Origin: a virus
Length of the DNA stretch: 24,847 nucleotides
Reading direction: 5' to 3' (one strand)
Virus record (IMG/VR): IMGVR_UViG_3300028920_000256
Coordinates: 1 to 24,847 of that record
Positions 12,666 through 19,489 of the stretch are shown here, one piece after another. The notes beneath the pieces were generated by a model, which was not told where the DNA came from, made no database searches, and worked only from the letters and a program-made list of their open reading frames with translations. Position 1 is the first letter of the stretch, and each line of letters opens with the position of its first letter. The translations under genes were made by a program, and so were the position numbers.

Positions 12666-12766
12666 CAGGCAGGCGCATAGACAGGGGTGGTAGTAGTGCC
12701 TCTATGACAACACCCAAGGGAGCAGGGTGTCGAGATGGCCATCCCACTACCGCCCCTGGCCTGCTG
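12666..12766 (+). ncRNA. Folded intergenic RNA: composite 21-bp stem with 51-nt apical domain
   Basis: Pairing: 12682-12694 with 12746-12758 (13 pairs, one G-U), extended after a 7-nt bulge by CAG-G-CAGGC (12666-12674) with GCCTGCTG (12759-12766), eight pairs. The apical part (12695-12745) contains ACACCC / GGGTGT (12710-12715 with 12725-12730, 9-nt loop) on a weaker GCCTC / GAG..GGC stem. The G-U pair would be an A-C mismatch on the other strand, so the rightward RNA is the better fold, matching transcription. No T-run follows, so it is not a terminator. Function unknown. Confidence 0.7.
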
Positions 12767-12779
12767 AAAGGGGGAGAGG

Positions 12780-12968
12780 GTGAAGCATTGCACTTGTGAC
12801 CTGTGCCACATGAGCCGCCAATGGAATCAAGCTGTGGGCAAGAAGAATATCAAGCGCATGTGCCAGCTTTACGATGAGGTGTGGGAACGCATGGCGAATG
12901 CCGAGACTGAGTTGGCCATGGAAGACTTGAAGCGAAAGAAGGAGGCAGGGGAGCGAAAGGGGAGTTGA
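12780..12968 (+). CDS. Small phage protein with CxxC knuckle
   Basis: 62 aa, GTG start at 12780 right after GGGGGAGAGG. N-terminus MKHCTCDLCHMSRQW has three Cys plus His in six residues of spacing, then two charged helices (KKNIKRMCQLYDEVWERM, NAETELAMEDLKRKKEAGERK). The CDLC.MSR pattern recurs in small phage proteins that I cannot name. The end overlaps the first TTGACAAA element by a few bases. Confidence 0.55.
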   Translation: MKHCTCDLCHMSRQWNQAVGKKNIKRMCQLYDEVWERMANAETELAMEDLKRKKEAGERKGS

Positions 12969-13013
12969 CAAAATGCGACAGTGCTTGACAAAATGCGAGT
13001 CTCATTGTAAGTT
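12965..13013 (+). promoter_or_regulatory. Tandem TTGACAAAATGCGA elements and promoter
   Basis: Two identical 14-mers start 20 bp apart (12965 and 12985). The second TTGACA is followed at 17 bp by TAAGTT (13008-13013), preceded by TTG, the same layout as 7481-7509 (TACGTT). Predicted RNA start is about 13020, 3 bp before the ATG of the next gene. One copy could serve as -35 and the other as operator. It marks a new transcript for the envelope/portal section. Confidence 0.55.
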
Positions 13014-13022
13014 AGGAAGCGT

Positions 13023-13430
13023 ATGAACAAACAGGTAATCTTCGTTTGCGAGACATGCGGCCACGGTGCCACCAGCATGTCCGACCTCTGCCCTCACCTC
13101 AAAGCAAAGTATGATCGCCACGTTCAGCGGAAAGCTGCTCCACAAAAGGCGAACCTCACACTGTTCAAATTCAACGACGAGATCAAAAAGGCTGTGCGCA
13201 AGATGAAGCACCTCGGTCACGACGACATCTGCTTCGTGATGAATCGCACGGCAAAGATCAAGCTCGGTGACGGCTTCACGAACGTGCCGAGGTTTTGCGT
13301 TGACCCGGAGGGAGAGAGGTATCGCGGCATTCGCTTGTTTTTCGATCCACTGATTCCGGTTGAGCGTGCCGGATTTTTCTTTCCTTATGATTTACTGATA
13401 GAGAGAGCGAGGCAGCAGGGCCATGCATGA
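13023..13430 (+). CDS. Zinc-finger-like hypothetical protein
   Basis: 135 aa, ATG at 13023 with AGGA 5 bases upstream. N-terminus VIFVCETCGHGATSMSDLCPHLKAKYDRHV: CxxC...CxxH, a plausible zinc finger. Then a basic helix (NDEIKKAVRKMKHLGHDDI) and a beta-rich C-terminal part. As the first gene after a promoter with operator-like repeats, and with a finger followed by a basic helix, it could be a regulator; this is inference only. Confidence 0.55.
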   Translation: MNKQVIFVCETCGHGATSMSDLCPHLKAKYDRHVQRKAAPQKANLTLFKFNDEIKKAVRKMKHLGHDDICFVMNRTAKIKLGDGFTNVPRFCVDPEGERYRGIRLFFDPLIPVERAGFFFPYDLLIERARQQGHA

Positions 13431-13521
13431 GGTCTTCGAGTTCTTCCTGGCCCTCGTAGCCATAGGTATCGGCATCGTGTTTCCGTTGTCTTGGTTCGTA
13501 TGTAACAAACCTTTACCATAA
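13423..13521 (+). CDS. 32-aa single-pass membrane peptide
   Basis: ATG at 13423 overlapping the previous stop by 8 bp. Reads MHEVFEFFLALVAIGIGIVF then PLSWFVCNKPLP: one hydrophobic helix of about 20 residues with an acidic N-terminus. GAGG lies about 10 bases upstream. It fills the gap before the signal-peptide gene. Could be a holin-like or accessory membrane peptide of the envelope gene group. Short, so moderate confidence. Confidence 0.4.
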   Translation: MHEVFEFFLALVAIGIGIVFPLSWFVCNKPLP

Positions 13522-13537
13522 GCCAGAGGAGTTGCGG

Positions 13538-14227
13538 ATGAGAAAAGGGCTTTTCGTTTTGATGCTGGCAGCAGTAGTCGGTGCTGCTGGCCTGCCGTTC
13601 ACAAACACAGAGATCGTATGGGAGGACTCTCTCCGCATCGATTCCACAGAGACAAAGTACACGACCTACTTCGAGCTTGATGCTGGCGTTTACAAGACAC
13701 TGCTCGTCGAGGGCCGTGACGACACCAACTGGGCCGCAGATAGTGGGTGGTCATCGTCCTGCACCAGTTCGGTTGACATCAGTTGGCTCCAGGTATTCCC
13801 GGTAACGAACGAGTATCGCACAGACCGGGACAGCAGGATCGTTCCTTCGGGCTACTACAAATACATGTGTCGCTTGCCCTCTCATGCTCACCCGGACAGC
13901 ACGACGCTGCACCCTACGGAGTTCATGGTTTTCGATTCTCTCGTCATTGGAGAGATGGAGACTGCTGCCGTGTATCTGCGAAATAGCACGGAGGACACAG
14001 CCCTCGCAGGAGGTGTGGTCGATTACACGTATGGCGACACACTTGCGACATTGCAGACCAACGGCCTGCGCTTCGGTGCGTTTCAATACTCGGCACTGCC
14101 AGCTGACTGGTCGCCTGCCGGGTGCCTCAAGGTCAAAGGGACGACTGCGAATGAAAAGCGTGGGGCAGGATCGTTCTGGCGCTTTCGTGTCTACCAGATG
14201 AAGAATCTCCCTGCGAGAGGAAAGTAA
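13538..14227 (+). CDS. Secreted (signal-peptide) protein, unknown function
   Basis: 229 aa from the ATG at 13538 (GAGGAG 6 bases upstream; an in-frame TTG two codons earlier lacks spacing). Signal peptide MRKGLFVLMLAAVVGAAG, cleavage expected around residues 16-19. The mature part is Ser/Thr/Asp/Tyr-rich and strand-like (TKYTTYFELDAGVYKTLLVEG, VDISWLQVFPVTNEY), with two widely spaced Cys and no enzyme motif. Similar signal peptides begin the genes at 20753 and 24146. TAATG junction with the O-antigen-polymerase-like gene, so probably co-translated. Candidate surface or virion-associated beta protein. Confidence 0.6.
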   Translation: MRKGLFVLMLAAVVGAAGLPFTNTEIVWEDSLRIDSTETKYTTYFELDAGVYKTLLVEGRDDTNWAADSGWSSSCTSSVDISWLQVFPVTNEYRTDRDSRIVPSGYYKYMCRLPSHAHPDSTTLHPTEFMVFDSLVIGEMETAAVYLRNSTEDTALAGGVVDYTYGDTLATLQTNGLRFGAFQYSALPADWSPAGCLKVKGTTANEKRGAGSFWRFRVYQMKNLPARGK

Positions 14228-15360
14228 TGTTCTACGACGTTCGCACATCGAATCCGACACCTTGGTACGCGATGAATTCCCGCGAGAACATCGCGGGGCT
14301 TGCGCTGTGCCTGCTGATGGTTGTGGCGATCTGCCCGTACCGTCCAGGCTATGACATGGAGAAGATGCGTGCGACGATCATCTCTCTGACCGGGCTTGCG
14401 GCCATTGCTGTACTCCTGGTGCGCGGAGAGTTTCCTGCGACATCGTTGGTGTTCGCGCCATTCTTCGGATACGTTGTCGTGCGTGCGCTTTTCAGCTTCA
14501 CACCAGGATACACATGGTATGAGATTGCGCGATACGTTGGCATCTACGGGCTGATTGTGTATGCGGCAAGATGCCCTCGGCCTTGGGTTGCGATCTCCAT
14601 CGTGCTGTGTGCCGTCGTTCAGTTTGTGGTGAAGGAGTTTGAGTTGATAAAGTTCCAGCACCAGTTTACCAATCTTGGATACGGAACTGTGCGCAATCTG
14701 ATCCGGTACGCTACGATCATGTTTGCCGCAGGCATCGCATCGTTCGCATTCGTGAGCAAGCAACGGCCTAAGTGGGCCATCGTTGTTTTGTGCGCAGTCG
14801 GAGCTTACGCGACGTATCAAGCAGTCATCGTCAGGAGTCACACGCTGATCGCAGTCTGTGGGCTGACGGCACTGATCGTCGTTGTGTTTTTCGTAAAGGG
14901 ATGGGTCGTTCGCGTGGTGATACTGGCGGCGTGCGTTGCATCCATTATGTTCTCCAGCAAAATGAACTGGGCTGTAGCGTCCGGTGGAGCCAAAGCCTAC
15001 ACGCTTGACAAAGTGCGAGAACCTCTGTGGCAGACTCTCGCTGATGAGGCGACGCTGATGGGCCGCGGCCTTGGTGGATGGGAACTCCTGGCCGGGTCGC
15101 TTGGACATGAGGGTGCCGGGCATCCGCATAACAGCATTGGGAAAATGTTGTTCGAGCTTGGCGTTCCTGGGGTAACACTTTTTCTCCTGGGCGTAACACT
15201 GATGGTTGTGTTTGTCTGCGTGTGGGGCAAAGAGGCAGCATGGTTTGCCGTTGGTGCAGGCATGGTTCTTGTTGCGACAACCACAAACGATCTGTTTGGC
15301 TATAACGACGTAGTGATGATGTGGAGTCTGCTGACCGGAGGTGCGCTCCATGTTTCGTGA
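14227..15360 (+). CDS. O-antigen polymerase/ligase-like (Wzy_C/WaaL) membrane protein
   Basis: 377 aa with about 11 TM helices (approx. 22-40, 48-65, 69-89, 97-113, 119-134, 161-178, 183-203, 207-224, 226-245, 303-322, 327-347). A long periplasmic loop before the last helices contains REPLWQTLADEATLMGRGLGGW and HPHNSIGKMLFELGVPG: the R...W, G.G..W and H.HN...E.G..G signature of the Wzy_C/WaaL family, inverting glycosyl-lipid polymerases and ligases of the inner membrane. In temperate phages such enzymes (e.g. D3 Wzy-beta) convert the host O antigen and block superinfection. Between small envelope proteins and the portal gene this is unusual. A TTGACAAAGTGCGA copy lies at 15005. Confidence 0.75.
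   Translation: MFYDVRTSNPTPWYAMNSRENIAGLALCLLMVVAICPYRPGYDMEKMRATIISLTGLAAIAVLLVRGEFPATSLVFAPFFGYVVVRALFSFTPGYTWYEIARYVGIYGLIVYAARCPRPWVAISIVLCAVVQFVVKEFELIKFQHQFTNLGYGTVRNLIRYATIMFAAGIASFAFVSKQRPKWAIVVLCAVGAYATYQAVIVRSHTLIAVCGLTALIVVVFFVKGWVVRVVILAACVASIMFSSKMNWAVASGGAKAYTLDKVREPLWQTLADEATLMGRGLGGWELLAGSLGHEGAGHPHNSIGKMLFELGVPGVTLFLLGVTLMVVFVCVWGKEAAWFAVGAGMVLVATTTNDLFGYNDVVMMWSLLTGGALHVS
15005..15018 (+). repeat. TTGACAAANNGNGA element inside the Wzy-like gene
   Basis: TTGACAAAGTGCGA. It encodes LDKVRE at the start of the conserved periplasmic loop. No -10 follows; may be coincidental, but it fits the consensus fully. Confidence 0.35.
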
Positions 15361-15682
15361 AATGACCAGAGTTCTCGTCGTGCTTTTTGCCGCCATGCTG
15401 TTCTTTGTCGTACTCGACAGGAATGCAGTCGAGTGCAACATTGCAGACGCAAAGCGCATGAACAACCCGGCCAAGATCATCGAGACTGACTTCCTTGAGG
15501 CGCGATACGTGCGCTCGATCCTTGCTTGGGATTATGCCTGCAATGAAGAGAGACTGAACTCGCAGCTTCGCCAGAGACTGATGGGTGCCGCGTATGCAGA
15601 CATGGCAGAAGTCCAGCGACTCGCGCCGGGCTACAAAGAATCTCGATCTGTTTTTGCACAAATGAATGAAGCGAGGAAGTGA
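15350..15682 (+). CDS. Small membrane-anchored or secreted protein
   Basis: 110 aa from the ATG at 15350 (GGAGG 8 bases upstream), overlapping the Wzy-like gene by 11 bp. N-terminus MFREMTRVLVVLFAAMLFFV is a basic start plus hydrophobic segment: signal peptide or N-in anchor. The remaining part is helical and charged (RMNNPAKIIETDFLEARYVRSILAWDY in pieces, LNSQLRQRLMGAAYADMAEVQRL). Two Cys in the mature part. Placed between the Wzy-like gene and portal, so it may work with the membrane enzyme; function unknown. Confidence 0.6.
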   Translation: MFREMTRVLVVLFAAMLFFVVLDRNAVECNIADAKRMNNPAKIIETDFLEARYVRSILAWDYACNEERLNSQLRQRLMGAAYADMAEVQRLAPGYKESRSVFAQMNEARK

Positions 15683-17497
15683 ATGTTCAAACCCAATGAA
15701 GAGAACGTCAAGAAAGCTTTCGAGTACGTGAAGGAGAACGTAACGAACTTCTTCAACTCGCAGGAATACAGCAATTACTATGATCGGTTTGCTCGACGGC
15801 TCAAGGCGTATCGCAGGCAGCATGACACCAATGCGCCGAAGTGGAGAAGCAAGCTGCACTTCGCCACGTTCTTCCTGGGCTGCAAGGCACTCGACATCGC
15901 TTTTAAGAAGTCGCACCGCAACGACCCGTTCATCACCATTGCCCTGGAGAACTCGAAGACTGCCGACCCTTCCGCTATCGAGAAGGCCCGGCTCGCACAT
16001 TACGACATCAATCACGATCTGTACATCAGCAATTTCTCCAGCGTGCTTGACCGCATGTACTGGTACGTCGAGATGGTCGGCGGGTGCGTCGGCAGAGAGT
16101 ACGTGTACAGCGACCAAGTGCAGTCCGTTCGCAGAGAGCGGAAGGAAGACATGTACGGATTCGATCTCGGTGCGCGTGAGGTGCAGGACGTTGTTCGCAA
16201 GGAACACACGAAGACCGATCTCATCCACCCGCTCAACTATGCACACAACCTGACAAAGCCCGACTTCCTCAATAGCCGTTGGGGCGCATGTCGTTTCGAG
16301 GTGCCGCCTGTCGAGATTTACAAGATGCTGAAGAACAAGGACTACTATCAGCCCGGCGTGAAGAAGCTCATCGACGAGATCGAGAAGTCCGACCCGAAGA
16401 AGTCTTGGACGATTGGTAAGGACACGTTTTACGCGGAGTCCTACGACAACAAAAGCGGCGCGATCAATTCGTTGGTGCTTTACGAATACACTGGCGACTT
16501 CAACTACAAAGGCAACTACGACGACAACTCGCTGTACTACATGCTCTACAGCAAAAGCTACGACTGTGTCCTGTCGATTCGGAAGAGCCAGTTCCCGCGC
16601 AAGCATCTGTGGAAGCTCGCAGTGTATCAAGACCCGTATGGGCCTTTCCAGGTTGGGCCGTGTGACTCCCTGCTGCCGCTGAATCTATGGAAGAACTCAA
16701 CGGTCAACCAGTACAACGATTATGCGAACGCGACGCTGAAATACATGTGGGAGGTTGACCCGGAGAAGATCACAGGTGGACTGAACTCCCTCGTCAACGG
16801 CCTGCCGGGCGGCTTGATCCTGGCCGAGCCGGGGCAGTTGGGTCAGACCATGAAGTCGCTGAATCGCGACAGGAGCAGCCTGCCGCCCGTCGGCGACATT
16901 ATGGACATCCTTGAGAAAGAAATCGAGAGCGTAGGCCCGTCAAGTAACCTTCGGGGCAAGGAATCGGGCCAACTTAATGATACGGCGACAGGGATCGGCC
17001 TCATGGCGCAGCGAGAGGACGACCAGATCGCAGCCCTGCAAGACGAGTGCGATGACGGGATCGTGGATGCGATCCAGTTGAAGATTCAGAACCGTCAGAA
17101 GTTTATGACGCAGCCCGTCGTCGGAGAGATGGAAGGTAACAGCGACTCTGATGTCGCGCCGATCCAGTACTTCCCTTGGGAACTGGCCGGGCAGGAATTT
17201 GTCGCAAAGGTGCGGCGCGAAACGTCCGACATCCAGAGCGGAAAGTACATGAGCTTTCTCAAACTGATCGGTGGACTCATGGCCGCGGGCGTTGGCACAC
17301 CTCAAGCACTTGGAAGACTCGCAAAGAAGGTCGGTGAGTCGATGGGCATTGATGAGGTGGACGAGTTGGGCTTGGACAATCCGATGCCGCCGCAGATTCC
17401 AGGCGGGCCGCAGGGTGCTGCGCCGCAGGGTGGATCGCCAAACTTGAGCGGGCCGGGCCTGCCCGAAGCAGGAGGTGCTGGTGCTGCGATGGCTTGA
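15683..17497 (+). CDS. Portal protein
   Basis: 604 aa, starting right after the previous stop with GAGG 6 bases upstream. Seen: N-terminal YYDRFARRLKAYRRQHD, the clip/stem-like SSVLDRMYWYVEMVGG, HPLNYAHNLTKPDFLNSRWGACRFEV (typical portal passage naming coordinates of an Asp/Asn pocket), KHLWKLAVYQDPYGPFQVGP, LPLNLWKNSTVNQYND, LVNGLPGGLILAEPG, SGQLNDTATGIGLMAQ and a long helix. The C-terminus is a disordered Pro/Gly tail (PGGPQGAAPQGG). Twelve copies form the DNA channel docked by terminase. Length and order (after terL, before scaffold and capsid) fit podovirus-type portals. No identifiable sub-family. Confidence 0.85.
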   Translation: MFKPNEENVKKAFEYVKENVTNFFNSQEYSNYYDRFARRLKAYRRQHDTNAPKWRSKLHFATFFLGCKALDIAFKKSHRNDPFITIALENSKTADPSAIEKARLAHYDINHDLYISNFSSVLDRMYWYVEMVGGCVGREYVYSDQVQSVRRERKEDMYGFDLGAREVQDVVRKEHTKTDLIHPLNYAHNLTKPDFLNSRWGACRFEVPPVEIYKMLKNKDYYQPGVKKLIDEIEKSDPKKSWTIGKDTFYAESYDNKSGAINSLVLYEYTGDFNYKGNYDDNSLYYMLYSKSYDCVLSIRKSQFPRKHLWKLAVYQDPYGPFQVGPCDSLLPLNLWKNSTVNQYNDYANATLKYMWEVDPEKITGGLNSLVNGLPGGLILAEPGQLGQTMKSLNRDRSSLPPVGDIMDILEKEIESVGPSSNLRGKESGQLNDTATGIGLMAQREDDQIAALQDECDDGIVDAIQLKIQNRQKFMTQPVVGEMEGNSDSDVAPIQYFPWELAGQEFVAKVRRETSDIQSGKYMSFLKLIGGLMAAGVGTPQALGRLAKKVGESMGIDEVDELGLDNPMPPQIPGGPQGAAPQGGSPNLSGPGLPEAGGAGAAMA

Positions 17498-17777
17498 GCG
17501 TAAGGTCTACGTTCCAGTGGTAAGCGACGAGAGGTCGCGCCAGGACAAGTGGAACGATGAGGATTACTTGCGGATCGTGAAAGCGTTCAAGAACAACAAA
17601 GTGTTCATGTCGGAAGTTACTCACGCACTGGCACTCCTGAGAGAGCAGGCCGATGCGTGTCAAAGCGTAAGCGAACTGAAGGGGATTAACCGGGGCATCC
17701 AGGCAGTGAAAGCACTGATGACTGCGCCAGACCGTGCGGGTGCGCAGTTGCAAGCCATGCGGGGAGATTATGAATGA
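17481..17777 (+). CDS. Hypothetical protein following portal
   Basis: 98 aa from the GTG at 17481 (GGAGG 5 bases upstream, inside portal codons; 17 bp overlap). Begins MLRWLERKVYVPVVSDERSR, then a helical region (DYLRIVKAFKNNKVFMSEVT, HALALLREQADACQSVSELKGINRGIQAVKAL in pieces). Small all-alpha protein in a head-morphogenesis position. No family recognised. Followed by an overlapping gene. Confidence 0.6.
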   Translation: MLRWLERKVYVPVVSDERSRQDKWNDEDYLRIVKAFKNNKVFMSEVTHALALLREQADACQSVSELKGINRGIQAVKALMTAPDRAGAQLQAMRGDYE

Positions 17778-18093
17778 GCAAGCCATCGAGAAAACGCGGC
17801 ACGACATACGTGCGATGCTTATCGAAGAGCAACTCGTCGCCCCTCACGAATTTGATTGCTACGTCCTGGTCAACCACAAAACTGGCATCGAGGAGTGCGA
17901 CAGCAGGATCGATCTCAAAGGGTACGAGCGGAAGAGTGCGCTTCGACGATCTGATGACCCTGACGAGATCGTTAGAATACGGATCACCGAGAAGGTCGTT
18001 GACTTCATACGGAAAACGGTTGACGAGGAGAATCCATCTTTGCGGTGCATCATCTCTGTGAATGGTGGCTGTAGCGTGAGCATCACAAAATGA
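17770..18093 (+). CDS. Hypothetical 107-aa protein
   Basis: ATG at 17770 with GGGGAG upstream; overlaps the preceding gene by 8 bp. Helical N-terminal half (IEKTRHDIRAMLIEEQL) and a beta-like C-terminal half (EIVRIRITEKVVDFIRKTV, LRCIISVNGGCSVSITK). Charged and soluble. Its place between portal and scaffold suggests a head-assembly or accessory function, but nothing in the sequence proves it. Confidence 0.55.
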   Translation: MNEQAIEKTRHDIRAMLIEEQLVAPHEFDCYVLVNHKTGIEECDSRIDLKGYERKSALRRSDDPDEIVRIRITEKVVDFIRKTVDEENPSLRCIISVNGGCSVSITK

Positions 18094-18263
18094 ATGAGAG
18101 AAGTATTCCGAAGTGGCTCGCCGATCTGCTGGTGACAAAGATCACGCGACGATGGACAGGGTCACTGACGATTTGTTTTTCAGACGGTGGAGTAAGAAAC
18201 GTGCATCGAGAAACTGAAGTGACACACCCTCCCAAGAAGGTGGAAGCATTCAAAAGACCATGA
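18090..18263 (+). CDS. Hypothetical 57-aa protein
   Basis: ATG at 18090 in an ATGA overlap with the gene before; TGA at 18263. Begins MNERSIPKWLADLLVTKITR and goes on with RWTGSLTICFSDGGVRNVHR, a short beta hairpin, then a basic tail. The SD is weak, so translation is probably coupled. The pattern (amphipathic helix, then strands with DGG turn) is that of several tiny phage proteins. Accepted because it fills the gap and is tightly coupled. Function unknown. Confidence 0.55.
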   Translation: MNERSIPKWLADLLVTKITRRWTGSLTICFSDGGVRNVHRETEVTHPPKKVEAFKRP

Positions 18264-18283
18264 TCATCTCACGGTGAGGTGAT
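18263..18283 (+). promoter_or_regulatory. 9-bp hairpin after the 57-aa gene
   Basis: ATCATCTCA-CGG-TGAGGTGAT: nine pairs (one U-G) with a 3-nt loop, starting on the stop codon. No T-run. With the larger hairpin 28 bp further on it forms a two-hairpin leader before the scaffold gene. Confidence 0.5.
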
Positions 18284-18310
18284 ACAAAATAACCGGGTTC
18301 CCTCGCATTG

Positions 18311-18371
18311 GCCCCGTCGTTGGAGCAGGACTTACCTCCTTTCACCTGCTCCGCGATGGGGCTTTTTGTTT
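18311..18371 (+). terminator. Strong bipartite hairpin with T-run; loop carries an anti-SD sequence
   Basis: Outer stem GCCCCGTCG / CGATGGGGC (nine pairs, one G-U) and inner stem GGAGCAGG / CCTGCTCC (eight pairs), followed by CTTTTTGTTTG: a Rho-independent terminator in the direction of the genes. The 15-nt loop contains ACCTCCTTTC, identical to the anti-SD end of many 16S rRNAs. It sits inside the virion gene string, 28 bp before the scaffold start, and may be leaky, setting the ratio of portal to scaffold/capsid. No clear promoter is seen between it and the scaffold gene. Confidence 0.75.
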
Positions 18372-18398
18372 GTGGGCCTCAACACAAGGAGTTCTGCA

Positions 18399-19463
18399 AT
18401 GGCAGAAGAAACCACTCAATCAACCGACACAGGTACAAGCACGCCGACAGAACCTGTCGCAAACGCCGGGACACAGATGGACTCGTCCTCTGCGGCCAAG
18501 TTGCAAGGTGCGTCGAGCCAAGGTGGAATACCTGACGGTGGGAGTCAGTCGAGTCAGGATGAAGGTAAGCCCGGAGCGGAAGCCGACAAGGCAAAGCCGC
18601 CGAAGGAACCTGCCGCAGACGCGGGTGACAAGAAGGTCATCGACCTTGATCCCAACGAGAAGAAGTGGCTCGAAAGCAAGAACCTGAGTCTCGACGGGTT
18701 GGACGTTTCAAGCGAGGCTGTGCGAACGCTCATCAAGAATGCGCGGAACGCAGAGTCAAAAATGAATGAGGCGATCAACAAGGCCAAGGCGCAGGAAGTT
18801 GCCGATGCTGCCAGGAATGTTCCGAATCCTGCCGCCACGAAAGAGGAGCGCAAGACTGAACTCGATCTCTTCGAGGAGAGGTTCGAGGCCACGCTGGACA
18901 ATGCACTCTTCGTGAATGGCGTGCAGTCCATAGAGGAGCTTGCGAAGGTCAATCCCGATGCAGCCAGAAACCTCGACAGTATCTACATGCGCGAACGCCA
19001 AAAAGCTTGGGAAGCGGAGAAGGATGCGCAGGAGAGGATTAAGGCTGAAGCGAAAAAGGTCGAGCAGGACAAGGTGCGCTTCAAGACCGAGATGGACAAC
19101 GCCGAGAGGCAGATGAATGAAAACCTCATCTCCCTCAAAGCCAAAGAGCCAGAGGTCGAGGCACACATGAAGAACTCCGGTGCAGATGCTGTTCTGCAAA
19201 AGATCGAAGCAGATGCTGCGTGGCCAAAAGCTTTTGTCTTGAGCAACCCGGAGATGCTCTCCTGGTTCGCGAAAGCTTCCAAGGCCATCACCATGATGAA
19301 CGACATGCCGAAGCTCGAAGAGAAGTGGCGTGCCGATTACGAGAAGCAGCTTGCAGAGCAGGCAACGGCAAAGCTCACGCCTGCGGATGCTGGTGGTGCC
19401 GACACTACCAAAAGCCGCATGGCGTCACGTGTTCAACAAATCGCGGCGAACCGACGGTTCTGA
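18399..19463 (+). CDS. Scaffolding protein (putative)
   Basis: 354 aa from the ATG at 18399, with AAGGAG 7 bases upstream. N-terminal 80 residues are disordered and Ser/Thr/Gly-rich (TQSTDTGTSTPTEPV), then KAKPPKEPAADAG and a long, highly charged alpha-helical/coiled-coil body with Lys/Glu/Ala heptads (KAWEAEKDAQERIKAEAKKV, DNAERQMNENLISLKAKEPE), ending in a basic SRMASRVQQIAANRRF tail. Charge pattern, coil, basic C-terminus and the position immediately before the major capsid gene are those of phage scaffolds. It would direct procapsid assembly and then leave. No protease domain is visible. Confidence 0.75.
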   Translation: MAEETTQSTDTGTSTPTEPVANAGTQMDSSSAAKLQGASSQGGIPDGGSQSSQDEGKPGAEADKAKPPKEPAADAGDKKVIDLDPNEKKWLESKNLSLDGLDVSSEAVRTLIKNARNAESKMNEAINKAKAQEVADAARNVPNPAATKEERKTELDLFEERFEATLDNALFVNGVQSIEELAKVNPDAARNLDSIYMRERQKAWEAEKDAQERIKAEAKKVEQDKVRFKTEMDNAERQMNENLISLKAKEPEVEAHMKNSGADAVLQKIEADAAWPKAFVLSNPEMLSWFAKASKAITMMNDMPKLEEKWRADYEKQLAEQATAKLTPADAGGADTTKSRMASRVQQIAANRRF

Positions 19464-19489
19464 CCGCACAACCATAAGGAGTAGTTGCT

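Noticed and set aside
12666-12766. Rho-independent terminator
   Set aside because: The stem is followed by GAAAGGGGGAGAG, not by T residues.
14945-16630. 561-codon antisense frame across the Wzy-like and portal genes
   Set aside because: Runs opposite to two well supported genes; a by-product of their codon bias.
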